In this document: positions 1 through 8,262 of the stretch, piece after piece
How the letters are laid out: each line of letters begins with the position of its first letter
How positions within the stretch are numbered: the stretch's first letter is position 1
Assembly (NCBI GenBank): GCA_964538025.1
Contig: CAZICZ010000002.1
Span: 1 to 64,000, forward strand
Length of the DNA: 64,000 nt
Direction: 5' to 3'
Source: UBA5078 sp964538025
GTDB taxonomy: Bacteria; Pseudomonadota; Gammaproteobacteria; Pseudomonadales; Pseudohongiellaceae
The notes under the pieces: model-generated
Databases searched by the model: none
What the model was told of the DNA's origin: nothing
What the model saw: the letters and a program-made list of their open reading frames with translations, nothing else
Position numbers and translations under genes: made by a program

Positions 1-1095
1 CTGCGCCCCGGCGGGGCGTGCGGGAGCCTCCGCCTGACCCGGCGTGCCCGCAGCGGCCCCTTCGCGCAGCTGGCTGGGGTCGATGAACGTCACGGCCCCC
101 ATCGGCACGGTCAGTACATCGCGAGCGGCGGAGGTCACGAAAAACACCTGCGCAGTCATCTCGGGCAGCAGGGCGCCGTCGGCGTTTTCCACATCAAACA
201 GGCCGGTGTACAGCACCACATTGCTCTCGATCACTGGCGTTGGTAGGATCTGGCGCAGCGTGCCTGTCCAGCGGCGGTTGCCGCCGCTCAGGGTGGTGAA
301 GTAGATCTCCATGCCCTTGGTCAGGTTGCCGATATCGGCCTCGGAAATCTCGGCCTCGACCGTCATGGTGGACAGGTCGGCAATGCGCAGGATAGTGGGC
401 GCCTGCTGGTTCGCATTCAGCGTGCGGCCCTCGTTCATTTCGATGGACACCACGGTGCCGGCAATGGGCGCATAGATGCGCGTGTATTCCAGTTCCGTTT
501 CATCGGACAGCAGGCTCGCTCGGGCTTGCTGAATCTGTTTTTCCAACTGGATCAGGCTGGATTCCGCGCTCGCGAGCGTGGTGAGGGCGCTGTCATAGTC
601 CAGTTGACTGGTCGCGTTGGCGGCCATCAGGCGCTCCTGACGCGCGGCATTGGTGCGGGCAAGGTCCAGTGACGCGCGACGCGAGGCGATCTGTGCTTCC
701 TGCGCCTCGATGGCGGACCGGCTGGCCTCGACGCGACTCTGCTGGGCGCGCGCGTCGATCTCTGCCAGCAGCTGGCCTTCCTCCACGATGTCACCCACGT
801 CGACATACAGCGTCTGTAACTGGCCGGACACCTGCGCGCCTACATCTACATAGCGGCTGGGCTTCAGGCTGCCGGCGGAGGAAATGGTGTTCTCGATGCT
901 GCCGATCTCCACCGTGGCGATCAGGGGACGGTCGGCCTCCTGCTCCTCGCCACTGTTGTAGTAATAGAACCCCCCACCCGCCAGCACCAGAGCGGTTAGC
1001 AGCAGGGGCCAGCGGCGTGTCCGCCGTTTGCGCGAGGGAGGGGCGAGCAGGGGAGCGTCGTGAGGGGCGGTTATCGGGGTATCTTGCGAATCCAT
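1..1095 (-). CDS. MacA-like efflux periplasmic adaptor (partial, 3' end outside window)
   Basis: Membrane fusion protein of a MacAB-TolC type pump, joining an inner-membrane transporter to an outer-membrane channel. The start at 1095 gives a short basic cytoplasmic tail, one membrane segment at about residues 27-42 (WPLLLTALVLAGG), then a beta-barrel/lipoyl region with the motif VGAQVSGQLQTLYVDVGD that is typical of MacA, followed by a coiled-coil hairpin and the second lipoyl half. The frame is open through base 1 (365 codons visible) and enters an Ala/Pro/Gly-rich stretch, so the C-terminus and any macB partner lie to the left. The family is clear; the exact substrate is not. Other RND/HlyD adaptors are the alternative. 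Confidence 0.85.
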   Translation of the reverse strand, partial: MDSQDTPITAPHDAPLLAPPSRKRRTRRWPLLLTALVLAGGGFYYYNSGEEQEADRPLIATVEIGSIENTISSAGSLKPSRYVDVGAQVSGQLQTLYVDVGDIVEEGQLLAEIDARAQQSRVEASRSAIEAQEAQIASRRASLDLARTNAARQERLMAANATSQLDYDSALTTLASAESSLIQLEKQIQQARASLLSDETELEYTRIYAPIAGTVVSIEMNEGRTLNANQQAPTILRIADLSTMTVEAEISEADIGNLTKGMEIYFTTLSGGNRRWTGTLRQILPTPVIESNVVLYTGLFDVENADGALLPEMTAQVFFVTSAARDVLTVPMGAVTFIDPSQLREGAAAGTPGQAEAPARPAGAQ

Positions 1096-1288
1096 TGGCA
1101 CTGTCTCAAATGAAGAAGTAATCGGGTTTGCCAGCATCATACGGGATGCGTGCCGTTTTCCGTTGCACGCTGTCGGCTGCCCGCGCTGCTTTGTCGCGAA
1201 ATGCCCGAATGAGGCCGCTGCGCGGAGGCTTCCGGGGGGCACGGAAAACTGTCATCATCCTGCTGAAGACCTTCCGTGAGCACGCGCA

Positions 1289-1783
1289 ATGACACTTCAG
1301 ACCTGGGAATGGCTGAGTTATGTGGTAACCGTCATCGGCTTGCCACTGGCCATCTTTGTCTTCCTGTTCGAGCAGCGCAAGGAGCGCGAGAACGAGGAGG
1401 AAGAGGTCTATCAGCTGCTCTCCGACAACTACCAGGATTTCCTCAAGGTCGCCCTGGAGAACCCCGATCTGCGGCTGTTTTCCAACGAGAATATCGCCCT
1501 CACCGAAGAACAGGGCGAGCGCCAGCTGATTATCTTCGCCATGCTGACCTCCCTGTTCGAACGCGCCTATCTGCTCCTGTACGAAGACGACATGAGCCCG
1601 AAGCAGGCCCGTCGCTGGAACTCCTGGGAGGACTACATCCAGGAGTGGTGCAACAAACCGAATTTCAGGCACAGCCTGCCCAAATTGCTACGAGGAGAGG
1701 ACCCGGGCTTTATCCGCTACGTGCAAGCGCTGATAAGCTCGGAAAAAGTAGACACGTCAGGGGATGTGGAGAGTCAGACATGA
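1289..1783 (+). CDS. Uncharacterised membrane-anchored protein
   Basis: Protein of 164 residues that I do not recognise. One membrane segment sits near the N-terminus (about residues 9-27, VVTVIGLPLAIFVFLF), followed directly by a very acidic/basic helix (EQRKERENEEEEVYQLL) and a soluble, probably helical cytoplasmic domain rich in aromatic residues. Its stop codon overlaps the start of the following c-type cytochrome by four bases (ATGA at 1780-1783), so the two are almost certainly translationally coupled. The arrangement suggests a membrane-associated accessory or sensor protein working with the cytochrome, but no function can be assigned. The start ATG at 1289 is the first of the frame. 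Confidence 0.7.
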   Translation: MTLQTWEWLSYVVTVIGLPLAIFVFLFEQRKERENEEEEVYQLLSDNYQDFLKVALENPDLRLFSNENIALTEEQGERQLIIFAMLTSLFERAYLLLYEDDMSPKQARRWNSWEDYIQEWCNKPNFRHSLPKLLRGEDPGFIRYVQALISSEKVDTSGDVESQT

Positions 1784-2205
1784 AACGAAGAGGGCGAATG
1801 GGGGCAGCGTTCACATTGGGCGCGCTGCTGGTGATGCCGGCAGTCTCGCAGGAAGATCCGGGCCTGAACATGCGGGAGATCATGCTCTCGATTGTGGCGC
1901 CCATGACCAACAAGATCTGGGCCGCGAGCGGTGTGCAGACGGATTCACAGTGGCTGGAACTGGAACAGGCGGCGATGACGGTGCTGGCGGCCGGTAGCCT
2001 GATCAGCCAGGGTGGCCCCGATGGCGCCTATGCCACACAGGCGAAGAACGAGGACTGGCAGCGCTTCACGCAGGACATGATGCACGCGGCCCGCAGTGCC
2101 ATTACCGCCATCCAGAATCACGACGAGGACGCCCTGTTCAATGCCGGTAACGAGGAGCTGTATCCTCCCTGCGAGAATTGCCACCAGGCCTATTTGCCGC
2201 GCTGA
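1780..2205 (+). CDS. Cytochrome c'-like (c556 type) periplasmic protein
   Basis: Small exported haem protein of 141 residues. The first ~24 residues form a signal peptide (basic start, hydrophobic AAFTLGALLVMPA, cleavage near AVSQ-E). The single haem-binding motif CENCH (C131, C134, H135) lies ten residues from the C-terminus, and the rest is predicted to be helical. This is the layout of the four-helix-bundle cytochromes c' and c556, which bind one C-terminal haem and act in electron transfer or small-gas binding in the periplasm. A longer reading that begins upstream at 1276 would swallow the previous gene out of frame and is not credible. Coupled by ATGA overlap to the upstream membrane protein. 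Confidence 0.75.
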   Translation: MKRRGRMGAAFTLGALLVMPAVSQEDPGLNMREIMLSIVAPMTNKIWAASGVQTDSQWLELEQAAMTVLAAGSLISQGGPDGAYATQAKNEDWQRFTQDMMHAARSAITAIQNHDEDALFNAGNEELYPPCENCHQAYLPR

Positions 2206-2206
2206 G

Positions 2207-3742
2207 TCAGGCGGCCGCCGGAGTGGGCGGCGGGGCGTGTTTGCGCAGCAACAGCACGAGCGGCGCCGCGCCCAGCACCACCCACATCATCAGTTTGAAA
2301 TCATTCAGATACGCAATGGTCGCGGCCTGCCGTGACACCTCGCCGTTGACCATAGCCAGCATGCCGCTGGCATTGCTCATCATGTCCTGCGGCAGCATCC
2401 GCAGCCCGAAGCCGCCCAGGCTCTCCGCCGTAATATTCTCCGACAGGTAGGCTTGATTGGCAGCGATGTTGCGGCTGAGCACGGCCATGACCACGGAGAT
2501 CCCCACACTGCTGCCCATGTTGCGACTGAGGCTGAACACACTGGCCCCCTCCGCCCGGTATTGCGGGGCGAGCGTGGCATAAGCGACGGTGGACAGGGGC
2601 ACGAAGATAAAGCCAAGGCCGAAGCCTTGCAGCATGCCGGTCCACATCAGGGTGAAGGGAGGCACAAAGAGGCTGAAACTCGTCATGGTGTACAGGGACC
2701 CGGCGGTGCAGCCCAGGCCGAACAGGATCAGCACGCGGGCATCGAGCCGGTTGCTCAGTCTGCCCACGGTCATCATGGCCAGCATGGTCCCGATGCCGCG
2801 CGGCGCCATGATCAGCCCGACATCCAGTACGGGGTAGCCCATCAGGTTCTGCATGTAGGGGGGCAGCAGGGCCATGGTGGCGAGCAGAATGATGCCGATG
2901 AAGAAAATAAAGACCAGGCTCGTCATCAGGTTGCGATCACGGAAAATCGCCGGCGACAAAAACGGGTGCTCGGCCCGCAGGGAGTGCACGACGTACATCC
3001 ACAGGGCGGAACCCACCAGCGCGGCGTAGAGCAGAATCTCGCGAGATTCGAACCAGCCGGCATGCTCACCCCGGTCCATCAGCAGCTGGGCGCTGCCGAT
3101 GATGAGCGCGAGCATCAGGAATCCGAACTTGTCGAAGGGGCGGTCACTGCGCGCACTGTCCGGCATGAAGAACAGCATGCCGAGGAAGGCGATGATGCCC
3201 AGCGGCAGATTGATGTAAAACACCCAGCGCCAGTTGTAGGACTCGGTCAGCCAGCCGCCCAGTGTAGGGCCCAGAATCGGGCCGATCATCACGCCCATGC
3301 CCCACAGGGCCATGGCCTTGCCGTGCTGCTCACGCGTGTTGATGTCCAGCATGGTTGCCTGCGCGAGTGGCACCAGCGCCGCGCCGCAGCAGCCCTGAAG
3401 AATGCGGAACAGCACCATCTGCTCAATGCTCATGGCCATGCCGCACAGGGCACTGCTCACGGTGAAACCGCCGACGGTAAACAGGAAGACGTTCTTGCGC
3501 CCGAAGCGCCCGGCCAGCCAAGCGGTGGGCAGGGTCATGATGGCGGAGGCAACAATGTAGGAGGTCAGCACCCAGGTCACCTGCTCCTGCGTGGCCGTCA
3601 GGCTGCCCTGCATGTGGGGCAGGGCCACGTTGGCGATCGTGGTGTCCAGCACCTGCATGATGGTGGCCAGCATGATCGACAGCGTGATGAAGCCCCGGAA
3701 GGGAATCTCGGGCTTGACGTCGGCGGCAGCAGTGTCAGACAT
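2207..3742 (-). CDS. emrB: DHA2-family MFS drug efflux permease (EmrB-like)
   Basis: Inner-membrane proton-driven multidrug transporter of 511 residues, the usual EmrB/QacA length with 14 predicted membrane segments. The DHA2 signature VLDTTIANVALPHM is at residues 31-44, and the motif WRWVFYINLPLG, typical of this subfamily, follows the fifth segment. It lies 11 bases downstream of the EmrA-like adaptor and in the same operon as a MarR regulator, the classic emrRAB arrangement, in which EmrA bridges EmrB to an outer-membrane TolC channel. No outer-membrane channel gene is present nearby. Substrates cannot be read from sequence; emrB is used as a family name. Confidence 0.88.
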   Translation of the reverse strand: MSDTAAADVKPEIPFRGFITLSIMLATIMQVLDTTIANVALPHMQGSLTATQEQVTWVLTSYIVASAIMTLPTAWLAGRFGRKNVFLFTVGGFTVSSALCGMAMSIEQMVLFRILQGCCGAALVPLAQATMLDINTREQHGKAMALWGMGVMIGPILGPTLGGWLTESYNWRWVFYINLPLGIIAFLGMLFFMPDSARSDRPFDKFGFLMLALIIGSAQLLMDRGEHAGWFESREILLYAALVGSALWMYVVHSLRAEHPFLSPAIFRDRNLMTSLVFIFFIGIILLATMALLPPYMQNLMGYPVLDVGLIMAPRGIGTMLAMMTVGRLSNRLDARVLILFGLGCTAGSLYTMTSFSLFVPPFTLMWTGMLQGFGLGFIFVPLSTVAYATLAPQYRAEGASVFSLSRNMGSSVGISVVMAVLSRNIAANQAYLSENITAESLGGFGLRMLPQDMMSNASGMLAMVNGEVSRQAATIAYLNDFKLMMWVVLGAAPLVLLLRKHAPPPTPAAA

Positions 3743-3753
3743 CGCGCAGCGTC

Positions 3754-4788
3754 CTAGTTGGCGGCGACCCAGGGGAGGGTGCGCACGCGGCCGGTATCGA
3801 TGTCCACGACGGCACTCATGCCGGCCGACAGCGGCATGTCCGCTTCACTGGAATCAATGGCGATGTTGACCTGAATGCGTTGCACCACCTTGATCCAGTT
3901 GCCGGAGCTGTTCTGTGGGGGCAGCAGGGAGAATTCGCTGCCAGTGGCGGGGGTAATGCCGACTACGTGTGCTTTCAGCGCCTTGCCGGGAAAGGCGTCG
4001 ATGCTCACCGTCACGGCCTGCCCGGGCCGCACATAGGTCAGGTCGGTTTCCTTGAAGTTGGCCTCCAGCCACAGGTGGCTGTCATCCACGATGCTCACCA
4101 GCTGCGTGCCGGCCATGATGTACTCGCCGGGGTGGGGGCTGACATTGACGGCAATGCCATCGCAGGGTGCGGTCACTTCCAGATGGCTGATGTCCAGCCG
4201 TATTTTTTCCAGTTCGGCCTCTGCCTGCAGGTAGCGCGGATGCTGCTCGGTCGGCAGGGCCGGGTCAATCAGGCGCACGCGGGCCACCTGCAGGGTCTGC
4301 TTGCGGGTTTCCAGGGCGTTGTTGGCGGTACGCCAGGCATATTCAGCCTGATCCAGCTGCGCGGCAGGGATCGAGTGGGTGGCAACGAGCTGACGGATGC
4401 GCTCCATTTCCTTGAAGCGGAAATCCACGTCGGTGTGGGCATTGTCCAGCGCCAGCTGATCACTGAGGTAATCGGCCTTCTCGCCCTCAATGCTGGCCTT
4501 CACGGTGGCCAGATTCGCCTCGGCCTTTGCCAGCGCAATGCGATAGGGCTGGTCGTCAAGACGGAACAGCAATTGCCCCTTGCTGACGCGCTCGTTGTCT
4601 CGCGGAATGACCTCCACCACCCGGCCCGTGATCTCGCTGCTGACCGTGACAATATCCGTCTTCACGTAGGCATTGTCAGTGCTGACGTAACGTCCGCCCT
4701 GCAGATAGACCCATAGGGAGATCGCCGCAATCACTGCCGGGCCAAGTATCAGCGTCAGCAGATTTCTGATCAGGACACGTGCTTTCAT
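3754..4788 (-). CDS. emrA: EmrA-like HlyD-family efflux adaptor
   Basis: Periplasmic adaptor of 344 residues, anchored by one N-terminal membrane segment (about residues 11-30, LLTLILGPAVIAAISLWVYL). The sequence that follows, STDNAYVKTDIVTVSSEITG, is the highly conserved opening of the EmrA/HlyD biotinyl-lipoyl domain. A long alpha-helical hairpin (about 90-190) and the second lipoyl/barrel half (CDGIAVNVSPHPGEYI) complete the fold. The gene starts inside the stop codon of the MarR gene (ATGA, 4785-4788) and is followed after 11 bases by the EmrB permease, so the three form one transcription unit. Slightly shorter than E. coli EmrA but complete. Confidence 0.88.
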   Translation of the reverse strand: MKARVLIRNLLTLILGPAVIAAISLWVYLQGGRYVSTDNAYVKTDIVTVSSEITGRVVEVIPRDNERVSKGQLLFRLDDQPYRIALAKAEANLATVKASIEGEKADYLSDQLALDNAHTDVDFRFKEMERIRQLVATHSIPAAQLDQAEYAWRTANNALETRKQTLQVARVRLIDPALPTEQHPRYLQAEAELEKIRLDISHLEVTAPCDGIAVNVSPHPGEYIMAGTQLVSIVDDSHLWLEANFKETDLTYVRPGQAVTVSIDAFPGKALKAHVVGITPATGSEFSLLPPQNSSGNWIKVVQRIQVNIAIDSSEADMPLSAGMSAVVDIDTGRVRTLPWVAAN

Positions 4789-5279
4789 AGGTGTGTTGCT
4801 TCCTCGGTGGTCGAATGGGGAGTGACAGGTGCGCTGTCGGTCTCGGGTGTTGCAGGGCAGAGATTCGCGCGGATGCGCAGGAGCACGTCCATGAACGCCG
4901 CTTGCTCCTGTGCTGATATGCCCTGCATGGCCTGTGTCAGGACGGTGAGGCCCAGTGACGACATCGTTTCCAGCATGGGCTCGGCATTGGGGTTTAGAAA
5001 CACCCGCTTGGCACGGCGATCTTCCGGGTCATCCCGGCGGGCAATCCAGCCGTCGGCCTCCAGGCGGTCGAGATGGCGGGCCAGCGTAATGGGGGTGATG
5101 TCCATCAGCTGGGCGAGCGTCTTCTGCTGAACGCCGTTGCTGCGTCGCAAGTGGGCCAGCACGGACCACTGCGCGCGGGTCATGCCGGTGCCCGCCGCCT
5201 GGCGGTCAAAGGACAGCCGCAGCAGCCGCGCAACGTCGTGGATGGCAAAGCCAAAACTCTTGTCGAAGGCCGTTTTCAT
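4785..5279 (-). CDS. MarR-family transcriptional regulator of the efflux operon
   Basis: Winged-helix regulator of 164 residues that probably represses its own operon with emrA and emrB and is released by a toxic ligand, as EmrR/MarR proteins are. The central helix-turn-helix (QKTLAQLMDITPITLARHLD) and the basic wing (RRDDPEDRRAKRVFL) are textbook MarR. A perfect 22-bp palindrome (5289-5310) starts ten bases upstream of the start codon and is the obvious operator. No Shine-Dalgarno sequence is visible before ATG 5279, so expression may be weak or leaderless. First gene of the emrRAB-like operon. Confidence 0.88.
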   Translation of the reverse strand: MKTAFDKSFGFAIHDVARLLRLSFDRQAAGTGMTRAQWSVLAHLRRSNGVQQKTLAQLMDITPITLARHLDRLEADGWIARRDDPEDRRAKRVFLNPNAEPMLETMSSLGLTVLTQAMQGISAQEQAAFMDVLLRIRANLCPATPETDSAPVTPHSTTEEATHL

Positions 5280-5288
5280 AATGGTGCA

Positions 5289-5310
5289 TATAATAAGCTA
5301 GCTTATTATA
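5289..5310. promoter_or_regulatory. Perfect 22-bp palindromic operator (putative MarR site)
   Basis: The half site TATAATAAGCT is followed by its exact reverse complement, with no spacer and no mismatch. It lies between the divergent MarR gene (start 5279) and the zwf-glgA chimera (start 5416). AT-rich palindromes of this size are the usual MarR-family binding sites. The sequence contains TATAAT (5289-5294 on plus, mirrored on minus), so a bound dimer would cover candidate -10 elements on both strands. Operator role is inference. Confidence 0.7.
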
Positions 5311-5415
5311 AGGAACAAGATGCATTTATTTGTGGCAAGTCCCGTGCCTGTCATACAAGCTGGCAAGGGAGTTGCTTAGACTTGGGTAGGGCCATCTTGC
5401 CGCGGAGCGCTTTAC

Positions 5416-7266
5416 ATGATTTGTGATCTTCTGATTATTGGAGGCGACGGGGACCTTGCGTTCCGCAAGCTGTACCCCGCGCTCTATCACCTGGATCTCG
5501 ACGGCTGTCTGCCGCCCTGTCTGAAGATTGTCAGTGTCTCTCGCACGCCGACGCCGCCCGACGGCTTTGCGCCCCGCGTGCGGGAGCGATTCGAGGCCTT
5601 TCATCCCGAGGGCACGGTCGATGAGGCGGTGTGGAGTCGATTCGCCAAGCGCTTGATTCACAAGCAAATGAACGCCACCAACGAGGCCGAACTCGCGAAG
5701 CTGCGCAGCGAGGTGTTCAGCGACACCGGACGAGACCTGATTGTTTATCTCGCCACGCCGCCCGCCATTTTTGCGCCCATTTGCCAGTCCCTGTGGGCGG
5801 TCGGCCTGGTGCGCGAGAACATGCGTATCGTCATTGAAAAACCGCTGGGGCATGACCGCGAGAGCTTTCTGCAGATCAATGACAACCTCAAGGCGCTGTT
5901 CAAGGAGGAGCAGATCTACCGGATCGACCATTACCTGGGCAAGGAAACGGTGCAGAACCTGCTCGCGATGCGCTTTGCCAATGCACTCTTTGAACCCCTG
6001 TGGAACAGCCACTACATCGACCACGTGCAGATTACCGCCGCCGAATCGGTCGGGGCGGGGGGGCGCTGGCAGTTTTATGACGAGGCCGGTGCCCTGCGTG
6101 ACATGGTGCAGAACCATCTGCTGCACCTGCACGATTGGCATGCCTCCCTGGTCGCCGTCCTGAGACGTTACATGCCCGCCTATCGCGCGTTGCGGACACT
6201 GCCCGTGGTGTATTCCATTCACAACCTGTCCTTGCAGGGCGTGCGTCCCCTCTCCGGGCACGCGTCCTCGCTGCACGGGTGGTTTCCGGAACTGGTCCCC
6301 GACCTGACACTGATCCAGGACCCTCATTACTGGGACTGCGTGAACCTCATGCGCGCCGGCATCACGCTGGCCGATCGCGTGCATGCTGTCTCGCCCAGTT
6401 ATGCGCAGGAAATTCTGCAGCCAACCGATCTCGCCCATGGCTTCATTGGTGGGGAGGGATTGGAGGCAGACCTGCGACGCGTCCAGGACCAGGGCCGCTT
6501 GGTCGGCATTCTCAATGGCTGCGATTATCACAAGGCCCCGGCTCCTCATCGCTCCCTGGCTCAGATGCTCGATCTCATCGAATCCAGCCTTCTCGAGTGG
6601 GTGGGCGAGCACGCCAGCGTGCCGGCTGCCCACTTCCATGCGCAGCTGCGGGTCGCCCAGTGGCGCCGGCGCCGCAAGCCGGTGACCTGCACCTTGACGT
6701 CGGTGGGGCGCGTCACCGCGCAAAAGGCGCGTTTGTTGATGGAACCGGTCGCCGATGGCAAGGGCGGCGAGTGCATGGCCCTCGACCGGATACTGGAGGA
6801 TCTGGGCGACGGAGTCTTTGTCATGATCGGCAGTGGCGATGAGCAGTACGAACAGCTTCTGACCCGGGCCATGACGCGCCATGACAATTTCCTGTTCCTG
6901 CGCGGGTTTTCCGAGACATTGGCCGACGCACTGTATGCCGCGGGCGACCTGTTTCTGATGCCCAGCAGTTTCGAGCCCTGTGGCATCAGTCAGATGCTCG
7001 CCATGCGCGCCGGCACGCCGTGCATCGTGCACCACGTCGGCGGGCTGCGCGACACCGTGGAGCACGGGGTCAATGGCTTTGTGTTTACCGGCACTTCACC
7101 ACGGGAACAGGCGGAAGCGATGCTGGAAGCGGTCCGCACGGCCTGCGCCACCACACAGAAGCCCGCGATCTGGCAGGGTCTGCGGCGCAAGGCAGCCGCC
7201 ACACGCTTTACCTGGGACGTGGCGATTGCCCGCTATGTCAGTGAGCTCTATGCGCCCTTGCTCTGA
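5416..7266 (+). CDS. Chimeric frame: N-terminal half of glucose-6-phosphate dehydrogenase joined to C-terminal part of glycogen synthase
   Basis: One uninterrupted frame of 616 codons made of two unrelated enzymes. Residues 1 to ~236 match Zwf: the nucleotide-binding loop GGDGDLAFRKLYPAL, EKPLGHD, the substrate signature RIDHYLGKE (169-177) and MVQNH with the catalytic-base histidine (H234). The C-terminal ~250 residues of Zwf, which complete the active site and dimer, are absent. From ~237 (HLHDWHASLVA) the protein is GT5 glycogen synthase GlgA: HNLSLQG, GRVTAQKARLL, GSGDEQYEQLL, SSFEPCGISQM and GGLRDTV, running to a normal C-terminus. The first ~130 residues of GlgA, with the ADP-glucose-binding KxGG motif, are missing. 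The junction lies at about 6118-6136 in a repetitive CTGCTGCACCTGCAC. A deletion or a misassembly explains it best; neither activity is expected to survive intact. Confidence 0.85.
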   Translation: MICDLLIIGGDGDLAFRKLYPALYHLDLDGCLPPCLKIVSVSRTPTPPDGFAPRVRERFEAFHPEGTVDEAVWSRFAKRLIHKQMNATNEAELAKLRSEVFSDTGRDLIVYLATPPAIFAPICQSLWAVGLVRENMRIVIEKPLGHDRESFLQINDNLKALFKEEQIYRIDHYLGKETVQNLLAMRFANALFEPLWNSHYIDHVQITAAESVGAGGRWQFYDEAGALRDMVQNHLLHLHDWHASLVAVLRRYMPAYRALRTLPVVYSIHNLSLQGVRPLSGHASSLHGWFPELVPDLTLIQDPHYWDCVNLMRAGITLADRVHAVSPSYAQEILQPTDLAHGFIGGEGLEADLRRVQDQGRLVGILNGCDYHKAPAPHRSLAQMLDLIESSLLEWVGEHASVPAAHFHAQLRVAQWRRRRKPVTCTLTSVGRVTAQKARLLMEPVADGKGGECMALDRILEDLGDGVFVMIGSGDEQYEQLLTRAMTRHDNFLFLRGFSETLADALYAAGDLFLMPSSFEPCGISQMLAMRAGTPCIVHHVGGLRDTVEHGVNGFVFTGTSPREQAEAMLEAVRTACATTQKPAIWQGLRRKAAATRFTWDVAIARYVSELYAPLL

Positions 7267-7310
7267 GTGCCAGCCGGCCCCCCTTGTTCGACACCAGTGA
7301 GTTCCCCGTC

Positions 7311-8192
7311 ATGAGTCTCGCCGTCCAACGCCTTATCCCCATCGTGTTTGTCTTTGTGTGGAGCACCGGCTTTATTGTGGCGCGCTACGGCATGCCCTAT
7401 GCGGAACCCATGACTTTTCTGTTCTTGCGCTTCTGTGGGGTTCTTCTGGTAATGGGGCCGGTCGTGCTGCTGTCCAGGACCGCGTGGCCCTCAAAACGTC
7501 AAAGTGCGCACATCGCCTTGGCCGGCGTGCTGTTGCAGGCGGGCTACCTTGGCGGCGTGTGGGCAGCGGTCAAAGGTGGGATGTCCGCCAGTCTGGTTGC
7601 CCTGATCATGGGGCTGCAACCCATCATTACGGCGTGGTTGTCCGCGGCGGTGGCGGAGCGGGTCAGTGCCCGCCAATGGCTCGGTCTGCTGGCGGGTCTG
7701 GGCGGGGTTGCCATGGTGGTAGCCGCCAAGCTCTCGTTGACCGGCCTTACGACCACCAGCCTGTTCCTGAGCGCGCTCGCCCTGGCCAGCATCACGCTGG
7801 GAACCCTCTACCAGAAACGCTTCTGCCCGAGTTTCGATCTGCGCGCCGGGTCCGTTATCCAGTTCAGTGCCTCGGCGCTGGTGTGCCTGCCGTTCATGTT
7901 CGGTCTGGAAACCCGGGTCATCGATTGGCAGTTCCCCATGATTGCCGCGCTTCTGTGGTCGATACTGGCCCTGTCCATTGGCGCCATTTCCCTGCTGTTC
8001 CTGATGATCCGCAACGGGGCCGCCACCAAGGTGACGAGCCTGCTCTACATGACGCCCCCGACGACGGCGCTGATGGCCTGGGTGCTGTTTGACGAACTGG
8101 TGACACCGCTGACCCTGGCCGGGACGGCGCTGACCGTTGTGGCGCTGATCCTCGTGGTGCGGGATCGCCCGGCGCCGGCGCGTCCCGCCTGA
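7311..8192 (+). CDS. DMT-family (EamA) inner-membrane transporter
   Basis: Integral membrane protein of 293 residues with ten predicted membrane segments in two repeated EamA halves (the second begins around residue 145). The opening IPIVFVFVWSTGFIVARYGM and the glycine-rich AGVLLQAGYLGGVW segment are typical of drug/metabolite exporters related to RhaT and YdcZ-type permeases, which usually export amino acids or metabolites. I place the start at ATG 7311; a TTG at 7284 would add nine residues but has no better ribosome site. It follows the chimeric zwf/glgA frame by about 45 bases and may be cotranscribed with it. The substrate is unknown. Confidence 0.82.
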   Translation: MSLAVQRLIPIVFVFVWSTGFIVARYGMPYAEPMTFLFLRFCGVLLVMGPVVLLSRTAWPSKRQSAHIALAGVLLQAGYLGGVWAAVKGGMSASLVALIMGLQPIITAWLSAAVAERVSARQWLGLLAGLGGVAMVVAAKLSLTGLTTTSLFLSALALASITLGTLYQKRFCPSFDLRAGSVIQFSASALVCLPFMFGLETRVIDWQFPMIAALLWSILALSIGAISLLFLMIRNGAATKVTSLLYMTPPTTALMAWVLFDELVTPLTLAGTALTVVALILVVRDRPAPARPA

Positions 8193-8262
8193 GGCAATCT
8201 GGTCTTTTACGTGATTACAGGCTATAAGCGGGGGCTAATGTGATGCTCGGGAGGAAGAACGG

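Noticed and set aside
1276..2205. Single long frame of 309 codons covering both the membrane protein and the cytochrome.
   Set aside because: Its first 168 codons are out of frame with the credible membrane protein and show arginine-rich non-protein sequence; only its 3' part (from 1780) is the cytochrome.
2453..3757. Open frame of 434 codons antisense to emrB.
   Set aside because: Histidine/glutamine-rich translation typical of the antisense of a membrane protein gene.
5326..7065. Open frame of 579 codons on the minus strand opposite the zwf-glgA chimera.
   Set aside because: Composition is histidine/glutamine/glycine-rich antisense sequence with no family likeness, and the plus strand has clear enzyme motifs; such antisense frames recur throughout this GC-rich window.
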